Shown here: piece after piece, positions 1 to 8,867 of the stretch | Position numbering within the stretch: position 1 is the first letter of the stretch | Layout of the letters: every line of letters begins with the position of its first letter | NCBI GenBank assembly: GCA_964463165.1 | Contig: CAYXBK010000005.1 | Location: 171,453 to 235,452 of the forward strand | Origin: UBA7236 sp964463165 | GTDB lineage: Bacteria; Bacteroidota; Bacteroidia; Chitinophagales; BACL12 | DNA length: 64,000 bases | Direction: 5' to 3' | Notes under the pieces: model-generated | Seen by the model: the letters and a program-made list of their open reading frames with translations, nothing else | Databases searched by the model: none | Told to the model about the DNA's origin: nothing | Program-made: the position numbers and the translations under genes

Positions 1-101
1 GTATCATCAACAACTAATTGTCCGAAGCCATTTGCTGTTACTGATACCAAACATCCCGCAATGAAAGCAGTTTTGAGGAGATTGCGTTTGATTGGTTTCA
101 T
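1..101 (-). CDS. N-terminus of a secreted protein, cut by window edge
   Basis: Reading leftwards from an ATG at 99-101 gives a Lys/Arg-rich start, a hydrophobic stretch (about residues 8-22) and a likely signal-peptidase site near Gly-Phe-Gly-Gln. The gene then leaves the window. The leader closely resembles that of the next gene to the right (shared pattern R-N-L-L-K-[TS]-A-F-I), so this is probably a tandem paralogue of the choice-of-anchor L protein. No mature domain is visible, so the family is inferred only from the leader. Confidence 0.6.
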   Translation of the reverse strand, partial: MKPIKRNLLKTAFIAGCLVSVTANGFGQLVVDD

Positions 102-161
102 AATTGAAATTTGTCTATAAGGTGTGCATCATCATGATCTGGCCTTAAAGATTTTCAAATA

Positions 162-2009
162 TTATCGCACGAGGATAAAATTCCCTTTATCGAAAAAGTC
201 TTCACCGTTCATATCCGTGTAATTCAGCACATAAATAAATGAGCCCATCGGTTGCTCTTCATTTTCAAATTTGCCATCCCAGCCTTTTGAAAAGTCGGAT
301 GATTCATACACCAATGTTCCCCACCGATTGTAGATCTGCAAATTGAAAAATGAAACCTGTCCGCGGATAATTACTCCGAAAACATCATTGATATTATCAC
401 TGTTCGGTGAAAAAGCATTGGGTACATCTACAAGCGCATCCGAGCTTACAAACACAGTAACCTGGTCTGTAAATACGCATCCGATTGCGGTAGTTACCGT
501 TACTGTATAAGTTGTTGTAACAAATGGTGTCGCTATCGGATTTTCGCTGTTCGGGTCATTCAAACCTGTTGAAGGCGACCAGGAATATTCAACGCCGCCG
601 CTTGCATCCAGAAATGCAGATTCTCCGAAATAAATCGTTGTATCTTCTCCGGCATCTGCAGTTGGTGATTGTATATCAACATACACATCAGCAGTATTGA
701 CGCAGGAAGCGAGTGTTCCCGTTACGGTATACAATGTCGGTTCGGTCGGGTTTGCTTCGGTGGAAGCTTCATCAGGCGTACTTAATGTTGCGCTTGGTTC
801 CCAGGAATAAGTTTCGGCGCCTGAAGCCGTTAAGAATGCCGGATCATCAGGGCAGATCAGCGTATCGTTAGAAATTTCAAGTGGCAAAGCATCATATACA
901 TACAGCACAAGGGTATCATCGAGGCCGATGGTGCAACCGATATCAACCGAAATTACAATGGTTTCCATTCCTTCATCAAGGCCATCGGATATTGTAGTGA
1001 AATCGATAGTATAAGCTGTATCTCCCGGATAAAAATAAATTGTGTCGGGAACAAGGGTAAAATCTGTTCCGTTTGTTGCCGTTCCCTCAATTGTAACTGC
1101 AACTGCAAATGTATCGATCGGAGGAAACGAAAGGTCGAAGCTCAGGTGGCCTTCATTACAACCTTCAATGATATTGTCATAACCTTCAATATCGGATTCA
1201 TAAGTGAGTGTTACGCCGGGGCTGGTGAGTGATCCGGCCTCGATAAATACACCTGAATCAAATGCCCAGTCGAGATCGTCGGCGATTGCCATTTTAAGAT
1301 GGTATGTTTCGCATGGAATTACATTTCTTTTTGCTTCAAGCACGGTTGTGAAACCATCGTATTGAATATAATAATCGTCGATGCTGTAGGGAGGATTTGC
1401 ACCTGTTCCATTTACAACATAATATTCTTCGTTCGTTGTATTGTTGACATTATTGATGGAAACCGGTGTTGCTGTTCCGGGAATTAATGCCATGTTTTCA
1501 GTCCCTACGATTCCCGGCCCGCTGATATAAAATGCAAATACATCATTGAATGATCCGACATATTCGAGATATTCTTCCGACCCGAATACATAATTAAACC
1601 GGACGGTATCAGAAGTAACAGTGAGATCAAATTCCAGAACACATGCATCATTTGTTCCCAATACACCTGGAATAGCATCGAGATCTGGATCGCCGCCGGC
1701 GCCATTATCTGTAGTTGTACCTCCGTTATTGTTCGGACCGACTGCATTTCCGGGGCTACCACTTGTAAGCAGGATACCGGATGAAATACCGACATTACAA
1801 TCGATGCAATCAAAAAAACCGGCAGCTCCACTCGGGCAATCCATAGAAACAGCGCCAATGATGATACCTTCTCCAACCAGCGAAGAAACAAGTGCTTCCG
1901 CATCATCTGATTCTGATGTTTCGAGTTGTGCAAAGACTGAATTGCACGTAAATAATATGCAAGCAGTAATGAACGCAGATTTGAGGAGGTTGCGTAAAGT
2001 TGATCTCAT
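162..2009 (-). CDS. Choice-of-anchor L protein with T9SS type B (gliding-associated) C-terminal domain
   Basis: This is an exported, probably cell-surface protein of about 615 residues. An in-frame ATG 14 codons further upstream exists, but the ATG at 2007-2009 matches the leader of the neighbouring paralogue and gives a clean signal peptide ending near Ala-Gln. Order of parts: signal peptide, choice-of-anchor L domain (about residues 35-240, with the F-G-S-E-E-Y motif), a Calx-beta-like segment (about 290-360), two PKD/Ig-like segments, and a T9SS type B/gliding-associated C-terminal domain (about the last 85 residues, with F-S-P-N-x-D-x-x-N-D and Y-N-R-W-G). In this family the C-terminal domain directs secretion through the Por system. 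The cargo function is unknown; adhesion is a guess. Confidence 0.85.
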   Translation of the reverse strand: MRSTLRNLLKSAFITACILFTCNSVFAQLETSESDDAEALVSSLVGEGIIIGAVSMDCPSGAAGFFDCIDCNVGISSGILLTSGSPGNAVGPNNNGGTTTDNGAGGDPDLDAIPGVLGTNDACVLEFDLTVTSDTVRFNYVFGSEEYLEYVGSFNDVFAFYISGPGIVGTENMALIPGTATPVSINNVNNTTNEEYYVVNGTGANPPYSIDDYYIQYDGFTTVLEAKRNVIPCETYHLKMAIADDLDWAFDSGVFIEAGSLTSPGVTLTYESDIEGYDNIIEGCNEGHLSFDLSFPPIDTFAVAVTIEGTATNGTDFTLVPDTIYFYPGDTAYTIDFTTISDGLDEGMETIVISVDIGCTIGLDDTLVLYVYDALPLEISNDTLICPDDPAFLTASGAETYSWEPSATLSTPDEASTEANPTEPTLYTVTGTLASCVNTADVYVDIQSPTADAGEDTTIYFGESAFLDASGGVEYSWSPSTGLNDPNSENPIATPFVTTTYTVTVTTAIGCVFTDQVTVFVSSDALVDVPNAFSPNSDNINDVFGVIIRGQVSFFNLQIYNRWGTLVYESSDFSKGWDGKFENEEQPMGSFIYVLNYTDMNGEDFFDKGNFILVR

Positions 2010-2159
2010 TAAAAATCTTTTAGGTTTTTTAAATCCCTTATGAACATTCAAACTTACAAAATATTCGTGTCAAAAAGGGTAACAGATGTCAATTATTAAA
2101 ACGGAATTTTACTGAACAATGACGTAAATATAACAAACGCCTGCTGCAGCTGAAGGCTT

Positions 2160-3452
2160 TCAGGCTGGTTTTTTACTGCGCCGCCAGAAGAGATACATCA
2201 GAAGCAAACCGAAGAGCATAAATCCGACGGAAATAAATGTTGCCTGTGTTGCATGGATGCCCATAAAATTGAGAACATTATTTACCCTGATCTTTTCAAT
2301 AAAATAGCGCTCGGCACCATTCAGAAAAACATAAAATGCGAGCAGCATTCCCGGAATGGTAATGCGTTTTCTGATCATCCACAAAAAGCCGAAAATGATG
2401 AGCGACATAATTGTTTCATAAACCGGCGTCGGGAAAACCGCAACAGGCAATTGACCGCACCAACCGGTTTCGCATCCTTCGATTGCTGCACCTTCGTTAT
2501 TTACATTGTATGCATAATTCTGCGCAACAAGCCGCTGCGGAAGAAAATCCGGTGCTTTGAAATTTACATGCGGCACGTTTTCAATACTGCCGAATTGCTG
2601 GATATAATAATTTTGATTTGCAAATAATGCTTTTTGAAAATCACCTTCCTGCGCTAATTCAACTTTCGCATCAGGCGTGGAAATATAGGCACTGTTTAAA
2701 ATGCCCCAGTCGCCATCGCCGGCAACCTGACAACCGATACGGCCGATACCGTAAGCAAGTATTAAAGCAGGTGCAAATGCATCACCTAGATGCAGCACAT
2801 TTATTTTTTTGCGCCATGCAAAATAAATAATTGCGGCTGCTGCTAAAATTAATCCGCCGTAAATGGTAAGTCCGCTGAAAAAATTTTCAACCGGGTTTTT
2901 GATAAAATCCCGCCAGCCGTTTTCTTCTTCAAAATTGGAAAATATTTTTGCGCCCAATAATCCGAAAACAGCAGCAATAACAATAAAATCACCCACGCGA
3001 TGATGTGGCCAGATATCAATTGTTTTTTCTTTCGGCTGATCGAGTTTCTCTTTGTTTTTTTCACGCCATTTCAAATAAATTAAAACACCGGCAATGAGCA
3101 AACCGCCGAGAATACTTCCCTGTGATGATAAAATATACGCCTGCGGGTTTTCTGAAAATATTTTATTTTCCGTTACAATGCCGATTATTTTCCATCCGAT
3201 AATAAAACCGACAAGCCCGTTGAAAAATAATTCGGCCGGTGTGGCAGGATTGCCTACAATTATTTTTGCCTTTGTAGGATGAAATAATCCTTTTCTTTCT
3301 TTTCGTTTTAATTCAAGATTGAGTATCCATCCGCCGATCAGAAAAGACATGGCGACAAAAAAACCAAATGAATAAACCGGAACATTGCTGTGTGTTCCGA
3401 AAACATGGTTGAAATATTCTGATAAGGTGGCGAATGAGCGAAGTAAGATCAT
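2160..3452 (-). CDS. lgt: Prolipoprotein diacylglyceryl transferase
   Basis: Lgt moves a diacylglyceryl group from phosphatidylglycerol to the lipobox cysteine of prolipoproteins in the inner membrane. The 430-residue product is a polytopic membrane protein with the family's G-R-I-G-C-Q-x-A-G-D-G-D-W-G signature in the middle and an E-R-Y-F-I-E-K-I-R-V-N-N motif near the C-terminus. It is longer than the roughly 270-300 residues of proteobacterial Lgt because of an extra hydrophilic loop (about residues 125-150) and an insertion after the signature (about 250-310). Longer forms are common in Bacteroidota. The gene stands alone, with a tandem-repeat tract upstream separating it from the next gene. 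Confidence 0.93.
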   Translation of the reverse strand: MILLRSFATLSEYFNHVFGTHSNVPVYSFGFFVAMSFLIGGWILNLELKRKERKGLFHPTKAKIIVGNPATPAELFFNGLVGFIIGWKIIGIVTENKIFSENPQAYILSSQGSILGGLLIAGVLIYLKWREKNKEKLDQPKEKTIDIWPHHRVGDFIVIAAVFGLLGAKIFSNFEEENGWRDFIKNPVENFFSGLTIYGGLILAAAAIIYFAWRKKINVLHLGDAFAPALILAYGIGRIGCQVAGDGDWGILNSAYISTPDAKVELAQEGDFQKALFANQNYYIQQFGSIENVPHVNFKAPDFLPQRLVAQNYAYNVNNEGAAIEGCETGWCGQLPVAVFPTPVYETIMSLIIFGFLWMIRKRITIPGMLLAFYVFLNGAERYFIEKIRVNNVLNFMGIHATQATFISVGFMLFGLLLMYLFWRRSKKPA

Positions 3453-3569
3453 TATTGCTTAGAGTTTATCTTTTTTAGTGTTTAAAATTGCGGATCGCTG
3501 ATTTTGAATTGGGGATTGAGGATCAGCATTTGCTTTTATCTTTTTCTGTTAATTTATTTTTAAATTCAG

Positions 3570-3634
3570 TTAGTAGCTAGTATCTAGTAGCTAGTAGCTA
3601 GTAGCTAGCAGCTAGCGGCCAGCATCTAGCAGCT
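3570..3634. repeat. Short tandem repeat, unit about TAGTAGC
   Basis: A degenerate array of a 7-bp unit (TAGTAGC/TAGCTAG variants) fills the spacer between lgt and the methylthiotransferase gene. It runs into the last codons and TAG stop of the latter. Copies near the gene are more diverged. No coding or RNA signal is apparent. Confidence 0.75.
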
Positions 3635-4930
3635 CACCTCCACCTCCCTGCAATGCATTAATTCTCCTGATGCATCGGTTTGCATTAATTCAACATCAAC
3701 AATTTCATTTACAAGCAAGGGATCATATTGCGTTTGCACCCGGATATAATTATCTGTGAAACCAAACATTTTATCGCCTTCTGTTTCTGCTTCAAATAAT
3801 ACCGGGCGCATCGTATGTTCAAATTGCTGATAAAAAAATCGTTTCTTTTTTTCTGATAAATTTCTCAGCTGTGTGGTGCGTTCGTCACGGTTTTTTTGCG
3901 GCACGATATCCTGCATTTCAATTGCAAGTGTATTCGGACGTTCGGAATAGGTAAAAACATGGAGATAAGAAATATCCAGTTCGTTCAGAAATTGATATGT
4001 TTCCAGAAAATCAGCATGCGTTTCTCCCGGGAATCCGGTAATTACATCCACACCAATACAACAATGCGGCATTGCTTTTTTTATTGCCGCAACACGCTGC
4101 GTATATAATTCACGCAGGTAGCGTCTGCGCATTAATTTTAATATTTTATTGCTGCCGCTTTGCAGAGGAATATGAAAATGCGGAACAAATTTTTGCGAGG
4201 ATGCAACAAAGGAAATAATTTCTTCAGAAAGTAAATTGGGTTCGATTGATGAAATTCTGAATCGTCGTATCCCGTTTACCTGATCGAGTGCTTTTATTAA
4301 TTCTAAAAAAGTTGCGTTTTCATTTTTTCCGAAATCACCGATATTTACTCCGGTTAAAACAATTTCTGAAATTCCTTTTGATGCAATTTCATTTGCGGTT
4401 TCAACAACATGCGCAATTGTATCGCTGCGGCTGCTTCCACGGGCAAGCGGGATCGTACAAAATGCGCAGGAATAATCGCAACCATCCTGCACTTTTAAAA
4501 ATGTGCGTGTGCGTTCACCGAGTGAATAGGCGGATTTGAAAATATTAATTTCCTCAATAGCAGTTGCAATATATTTTCCCTTTGATTTTTTTGTAAGATC
4601 ATTTAAATGTGCGGCAAGATTAAATTTTTCTGCAGCACCCAGCACGAGGTCGACACCGGGGATTTCTGATATCTCCTTCGGTTTTAATTGCGCATAACAA
4701 CCAACAATCACAATATAGGCAGAAGGCGAATGTCTGAGTGCCTGCTTCACGATTTTTCTGCATTTTTTATCCGCATGGTCCGTTACCGAGCAGGTGTTTA
4801 TGACATATACATCTGCTTTTTCATGAAAAGGCACAAGCTGAAAACCATTTTCTGCCATCGACCGCGAAAGCGTTGACGATTCAGAATAGTTCAGTTTACA
4901 ACCGAGCGTATAAAATGCAGCTGATTTCAT
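3626..4930 (-). CDS. mtaB: MtaB-type tRNA t6A37 methylthiotransferase
   Basis: This radical-SAM enzyme is predicted to add a methylthio group to t6A37 of tRNA. The 434-residue protein shows the N-terminal UPF0004 domain (cluster Cys at residue 11 in T-L-G-C-K-L-N, further Cys in I-N-T-C-S-V-T and V-G-C-Y-A-Q), the radical-SAM core with C-D-Y-S-C-A-F-C, and a C-terminal TRAM-like region. The short opening with no N-terminal extension fits MtaB better than MiaB or RimO. An ATG two codons upstream (4934-4936) is possible, but the Met-Lys-Ser start matches the usual family beginning. The stop codon lies inside a tandem-repeat tract. Confidence 0.9.
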   Translation of the reverse strand: MKSAAFYTLGCKLNYSESSTLSRSMAENGFQLVPFHEKADVYVINTCSVTDHADKKCRKIVKQALRHSPSAYIVIVGCYAQLKPKEISEIPGVDLVLGAAEKFNLAAHLNDLTKKSKGKYIATAIEEINIFKSAYSLGERTRTFLKVQDGCDYSCAFCTIPLARGSSRSDTIAHVVETANEIASKGISEIVLTGVNIGDFGKNENATFLELIKALDQVNGIRRFRISSIEPNLLSEEIISFVASSQKFVPHFHIPLQSGSNKILKLMRRRYLRELYTQRVAAIKKAMPHCCIGVDVITGFPGETHADFLETYQFLNELDISYLHVFTYSERPNTLAIEMQDIVPQKNRDERTTQLRNLSEKKKRFFYQQFEHTMRPVLFEAETEGDKMFGFTDNYIRVQTQYDPLLVNEIVDVELMQTDASGELMHCREVEVSC

Positions 4931-4976
4931 TATCATCCCGGCGCTAAATTACAAAATACGCTGTTCTCCGCTCCTT

Positions 4977-5747
4977 TTAACTATGCTCAACCGTAACCCG
5001 TCTGCGGTTTTTCGGATCATATTTTACGGTGATCATTTCACCCGGTTGAAATTTTGGAACCGACTGCTCGGCGATCACTCCTTTCACGTCGGCATAAAAT
5101 GGTTCCTGTAATCCGGAACGCACTTCAACAAATAACATAACAAACGGATTATTTCCATTCACTTTTACATTCAAATCATAATAGCTGATCACTTTTGCTT
5201 CTGCCGAAATTCCTGTGAGCATGATCTCCTTATTTTCAGTATCAAATACTTCAATCATTTTCTGCATTGATTTCTCATAATCAGCCATTGAAGCACTGCC
5301 GGCACCACCCTGCTCCATCGAACCAAATGATTCGATTGCAATTCTTTGTTCGTTTTTCGGATCAACTTTTACAATCACATTTAAACCCGGACGTATATCG
5401 GCAACCTGTAACCTGGAAACAACCAGTTTTGTTTTTGTCTGATAGGTTTTGCCGTATTTATCTTTTACTTCCACAAGCATTCCAACCTGCGGATTATTAT
5501 TTATCGTAACACCGGTATCCCAGACCTCTAAAATTTTTCCGTTGCGTTGTTCTCCGGTTTTAATAATTCTGCTTCTTGCTATCATCGGCCGGAAAAACAC
5601 CCAGTAGATCAATGTAAATACTCCGACGATGATCATTGTTACGAATGTTCCCTGGACAGGGGATACGCTGATTGCGGCAATAATTCCGATCAATGCACCG
5701 ATACCTCCGCCGATGATTCCGATCCAGGCGCCTGCGTTCATTTTCAT
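4977..5747 (-). CDS. Membrane protein with two DUF3592-like beta domains
   Basis: The protein has 256 residues. Two hydrophobic helices lie at about residues 7-30 and 34-54, followed by a soluble part holding two copies of a similar roughly 70-residue module: one around 68-135 ending V-K-V-D-P-K-N, one around 175-250 ending V-K-Y-D-P-K-N. This layout resembles DUF3592-type membrane proteins, whose function is unknown. It is divergent from the cyclase gene at 5809; the 61-bp spacer probably holds both promoters. The internal duplication is directly visible. The family name is a best guess. Confidence 0.6.
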   Translation of the reverse strand: MKMNAGAWIGIIGGGIGALIGIIAAISVSPVQGTFVTMIIVGVFTLIYWVFFRPMIARSRIIKTGEQRNGKILEVWDTGVTINNNPQVGMLVEVKDKYGKTYQTKTKLVVSRLQVADIRPGLNVIVKVDPKNEQRIAIESFGSMEQGGAGSASMADYEKSMQKMIEVFDTENKEIMLTGISAEAKVISYYDLNVKVNGNNPFVMLFVEVRSGLQEPFYADVKGVIAEQSVPKFQPGEMITVKYDPKNRRRVTVEHS

Positions 5748-5808
5748 AAAAATTAATTTTGCGAAAAATATTAAATATTCATGTATTTTTCTTTTTAAAA
5801 TTATACGT

Positions 5809-6543
5809 ATGCTCGTAACCTATCGCAATACATCATTTGATCTCACAAAGCCGCTTGATATTTCAACGCCGCTGCATGCAGGTGAGCCACAAATCAATTG
5901 TTATTTTGCGCCGCCGTTTCAAATCAGTCCGGTTATTATGGGAGATTTTACCGGTGATATGAAATTAGGCGGATTATTAAATTATAAAAATGTTTCTTTA
6001 AATCCGCACGGCAACGGAACACATACGGAATGTGTTGCGCATATTGCGGATCTTCCGCTCACCGTAAATAAAGCATTAAAGCAATTTCATTTTCTTGCGC
6101 AATTAATTTCCGTATCACCGCAAAAAATTGAAAATGGCGATCATGTTATTTTTAAAGAACAACTTGATGAATTGCTGCAACCGCACACAGAAGCTATCAT
6201 CATCCGCACGCTGCCAAATACATCTGAAAAACTGCATAAAAACTACAACAAAACAAATCCGCCTTATTTGCATTTTGAAACAGCCGCTTTTTTATGCGAA
6301 AAAAAAATACAACACCTGCTCATCGATCTCCCCTCGGTTGACAGGGAAGAAGACGAGGGAAAATTACTTGCCCATCGGGCCTTTTGGAATTACCCTGCAA
6401 ATCCGCGGCTGGATGCCACCATCACAGAACTGATCTTTGTGCCGGATGCTGTTGCCGACGGAACCTATCTGCTCAACCTGCAAATTGCTTCTTTCGAAAT
6501 GGATGCCGCACCCTCCAAACCGGTGCTCTTCCCTCCCGCCTGA
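5809..6543 (+). CDS. Cyclase family protein (kynurenine formamidase-like)
   Basis: The 244-residue protein carries the metal-site signature of the cyclase/KynB superfamily as H-G-N-G-T-H-T-E-C-V-A-H (about residues 65-76), where H-x-G-T-H-x-D-x-P-x-H is typical; Glu takes the place of Asp. A second conserved segment is L-I-D-L-P-S-V-D-R-E-E-D-E-G. Members hydrolyse N-formylkynurenine or other amides and lactones, so the substrate cannot be named here. The reading frame is open 60 codons further upstream, but that part would overlap the divergent gene at 4977-5747; the ATG at 5809 gives a normal domain start. Confidence 0.82.
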   Translation: MLVTYRNTSFDLTKPLDISTPLHAGEPQINCYFAPPFQISPVIMGDFTGDMKLGGLLNYKNVSLNPHGNGTHTECVAHIADLPLTVNKALKQFHFLAQLISVSPQKIENGDHVIFKEQLDELLQPHTEAIIIRTLPNTSEKLHKNYNKTNPPYLHFETAAFLCEKKIQHLLIDLPSVDREEDEGKLLAHRAFWNYPANPRLDATITELIFVPDAVADGTYLLNLQIASFEMDAAPSKPVLFPPA

Positions 6544-6618
6544 AAGTGAATTGTCATTTTCTTCCGAATAAATGCTGCAGACCTGCAAAACATTATCTTT
6601 GCTGCTCAGCTTATTTTT

Positions 6619-8856
6619 ATGAAAAAAATCTTACTTACACTTAGCATCATTGCAGCAACTTGTATTCAATTATCTGCACAAATTACAATCGCCGAAGCAA
6701 GGGTTTTACCGGCAGGAACAACGGTTACAGTTCGCGGAATCGTTTTGAACGGGCCTGAACTCGGAGATATCCGTTATCTGCAGGACAATACCGGAAATAT
6801 CCCGGCATATGCGCCAGCAATATTGGATGGTGTGCAGAGAGGTGATTCAATTGAAGTAACAGGCCCGCTTTATAATTATAATTCTTTACTCGAAATTTCA
6901 ACTGCTACATCAGTAACTGTGATCAATACAGGCAATACGCTTCCTGCGCCAACAGTTGTGAGTTGCCTTGCCGGTTTTGCAGAAATATATGAAGCGAAAC
7001 TTGTAACGGTTAATGCGGCATTATTTACTGCAACCGGAACATTTTCAACAGCCGGTTCAGGAACAAATTATGATATCACCGATGCAACGGGTGCAGGAGA
7101 AGCACGTGTGCTTACTTCAACAAATATTGACGGCACACCGATCCCCACAGATGAAGTGAATATTACGGGAATCATGAGTCAATATGCGCCGGGTGGTACA
7201 GGCGGTTATCAATTATTGCCCCGTGATCTTGCAGATATTTCAACAGGCGGAAATCCACCTGTTATTTCAACCGGTTTGACACAAACAAATATTACCACAA
7301 CATCTTTCACGGTTAATTTCACAACACTTAATCCGGGGAATACAATTATTTATTACGGGCTTACAACTGCACTCGGTGCAACTGCAAGTGATCCTGCAAT
7401 GGTAACAACACATGCATTTAATTTAACGGGTCTTACATCAGGAACAATTTATTATGTGAAAGCTGCGAGTGTGAGTGCAACAAACGATACATCCTGGTCG
7501 GCGATCGCCGCCATGGCAACTGCATCGAATTCAAGCGGGCAAATTAAAGTATGGTTTAATAATTCGGTAGACAACAGTGTGTCGACCGGTGTGAATGCAA
7601 TTTTTGTAAATGGCACAATGGCTGATACGATCATTCAATTTTTAGATCATGCAAAATATTCGGTTGACATTTGCATATATAATATCGACAATGTAAATAA
7701 TATTATTTCTGCAATTAATGATGCATATGCAAGAGGCCTGACGGTTCGCGTAATTTGCGACAGCGGTGTGGATGATGCGAATTATAATGCGATTAACGTG
7801 GGTGCGGGCAATAAGAAAAAATCACCGCCGGATGGCAGCACAAATGTGGATGGAGCGCTGTATGGAATTTGTCATAATAAATTTATTGTGATCGACGCAA
7901 TTTCGGTTGACCCGGATGATGCATGGCTCATTACAGGGTCCATGAATTTCACGGATGACCAGGTGCGTCTGGACAAACAAAATGTGATCGCTTTTCAGGA
8001 TCAGAGTATTGCACGTGGTTATAAAATTGAGTTTGAAGAAATGTTCGGCGGCAAATTCGGCCCCGACAAATCAAATAATACACCGCATGAATATATGATC
8101 GGCGGCAAACGTGTTGAAAGTTATTTCTCGCCAAGCGATGAAACCGAAACACATATGATCGAAAAAATAAATTCAGCAGATTACGACATGTATTTTGCAG
8201 TGTATTCATTTACACGATTCGGAATATCGTATGCAATTCAGGATGCAGTGGAAGACAGAGGTGTGTTTGCAGGCGGCATTTACGACCAAACAGATTCGGG
8301 CGACTCCACTGCTGTAAATATTTGTGAAGATGCAATGGGGGATCAGTTTTTTAATTATTCAGGAAGCAATTTACTGCATCATAAATATTTGATTATAGAT
8401 CCGAATTGCAAACAATCTGATCCGCTTGTATGGACGGGTTCGCATAACTGGAGCACCAGTGCAAATTCACGCAATGATGAAAATACAGTTGTTGTACACG
8501 ACTCGACAGTTGCGAATTTATATTACCAGGAATTCAATCAGCGCTATAAAGATGAAGGTGCGACTAGTTTCATGACGGAGAAATGTGATTTTGTTGCGGT
8601 AGATGAAATCATTTCTGAAAATGAGATCAAACTATATCCGAATCCTGCAAATAATTTTGTGTATGCAGAAATACCCGCTGATATGCAATTTGAAAATGTT
8701 TCTGTGTATTCACTGAATGGCGCATTGGTTTTAAATCAGCAAATTACCGGACAAGACGTTTTATTAAATATCGCGGGATTGAACACAGGCATGTATATGA
8801 TTATGTTTACCGGTGATGCCGGAAGTGTTGTGAAGAAGTTTATGGTAAATGAATAA
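6619..8856 (+). CDS. Secreted OB-fold / Fn3 / phospholipase D-like protein with T9SS type A signal
   Basis: The product has 745 residues. A signal peptide (residues 1-20, ending Ser-Ala-Gln) is followed by a DUF5689/OB-fold-like domain (about 22-200), an Fn3-like domain (about 210-300), and a phospholipase D-like part with two HKD motifs: C-H-N-K-F-I-V-I-D near 416 and H-H-K-Y-L-I-I-D near 587, each followed by a G-S-x-N/H-N/W-x-S/T element. The last 75 residues begin L-Y-P-N-P-A-N-N and form a T9SS type A sorting domain. The enzyme is predicted to be an exported phosphodiesterase acting on lipid or nucleic acid. The OB-fold neighbour makes an extracellular nuclease plausible. It is followed after 11 bp by the LamG gene. 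Confidence 0.85.
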   Translation: MKKILLTLSIIAATCIQLSAQITIAEARVLPAGTTVTVRGIVLNGPELGDIRYLQDNTGNIPAYAPAILDGVQRGDSIEVTGPLYNYNSLLEISTATSVTVINTGNTLPAPTVVSCLAGFAEIYEAKLVTVNAALFTATGTFSTAGSGTNYDITDATGAGEARVLTSTNIDGTPIPTDEVNITGIMSQYAPGGTGGYQLLPRDLADISTGGNPPVISTGLTQTNITTTSFTVNFTTLNPGNTIIYYGLTTALGATASDPAMVTTHAFNLTGLTSGTIYYVKAASVSATNDTSWSAIAAMATASNSSGQIKVWFNNSVDNSVSTGVNAIFVNGTMADTIIQFLDHAKYSVDICIYNIDNVNNIISAINDAYARGLTVRVICDSGVDDANYNAINVGAGNKKKSPPDGSTNVDGALYGICHNKFIVIDAISVDPDDAWLITGSMNFTDDQVRLDKQNVIAFQDQSIARGYKIEFEEMFGGKFGPDKSNNTPHEYMIGGKRVESYFSPSDETETHMIEKINSADYDMYFAVYSFTRFGISYAIQDAVEDRGVFAGGIYDQTDSGDSTAVNICEDAMGDQFFNYSGSNLLHHKYLIIDPNCKQSDPLVWTGSHNWSTSANSRNDENTVVVHDSTVANLYYQEFNQRYKDEGATSFMTEKCDFVAVDEIISENEIKLYPNPANNFVYAEIPADMQFENVSVYSLNGALVLNQQITGQDVLLNIAGLNTGMYMIMFTGDAGSVVKKFMVNE

Positions 8857-8867
8857 AATAATTCCTG

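Noticed and set aside
1505..2043. Frames opposite and within the choice-of-anchor L gene
   Set aside because: They are shadows of a clear protein family in another frame.
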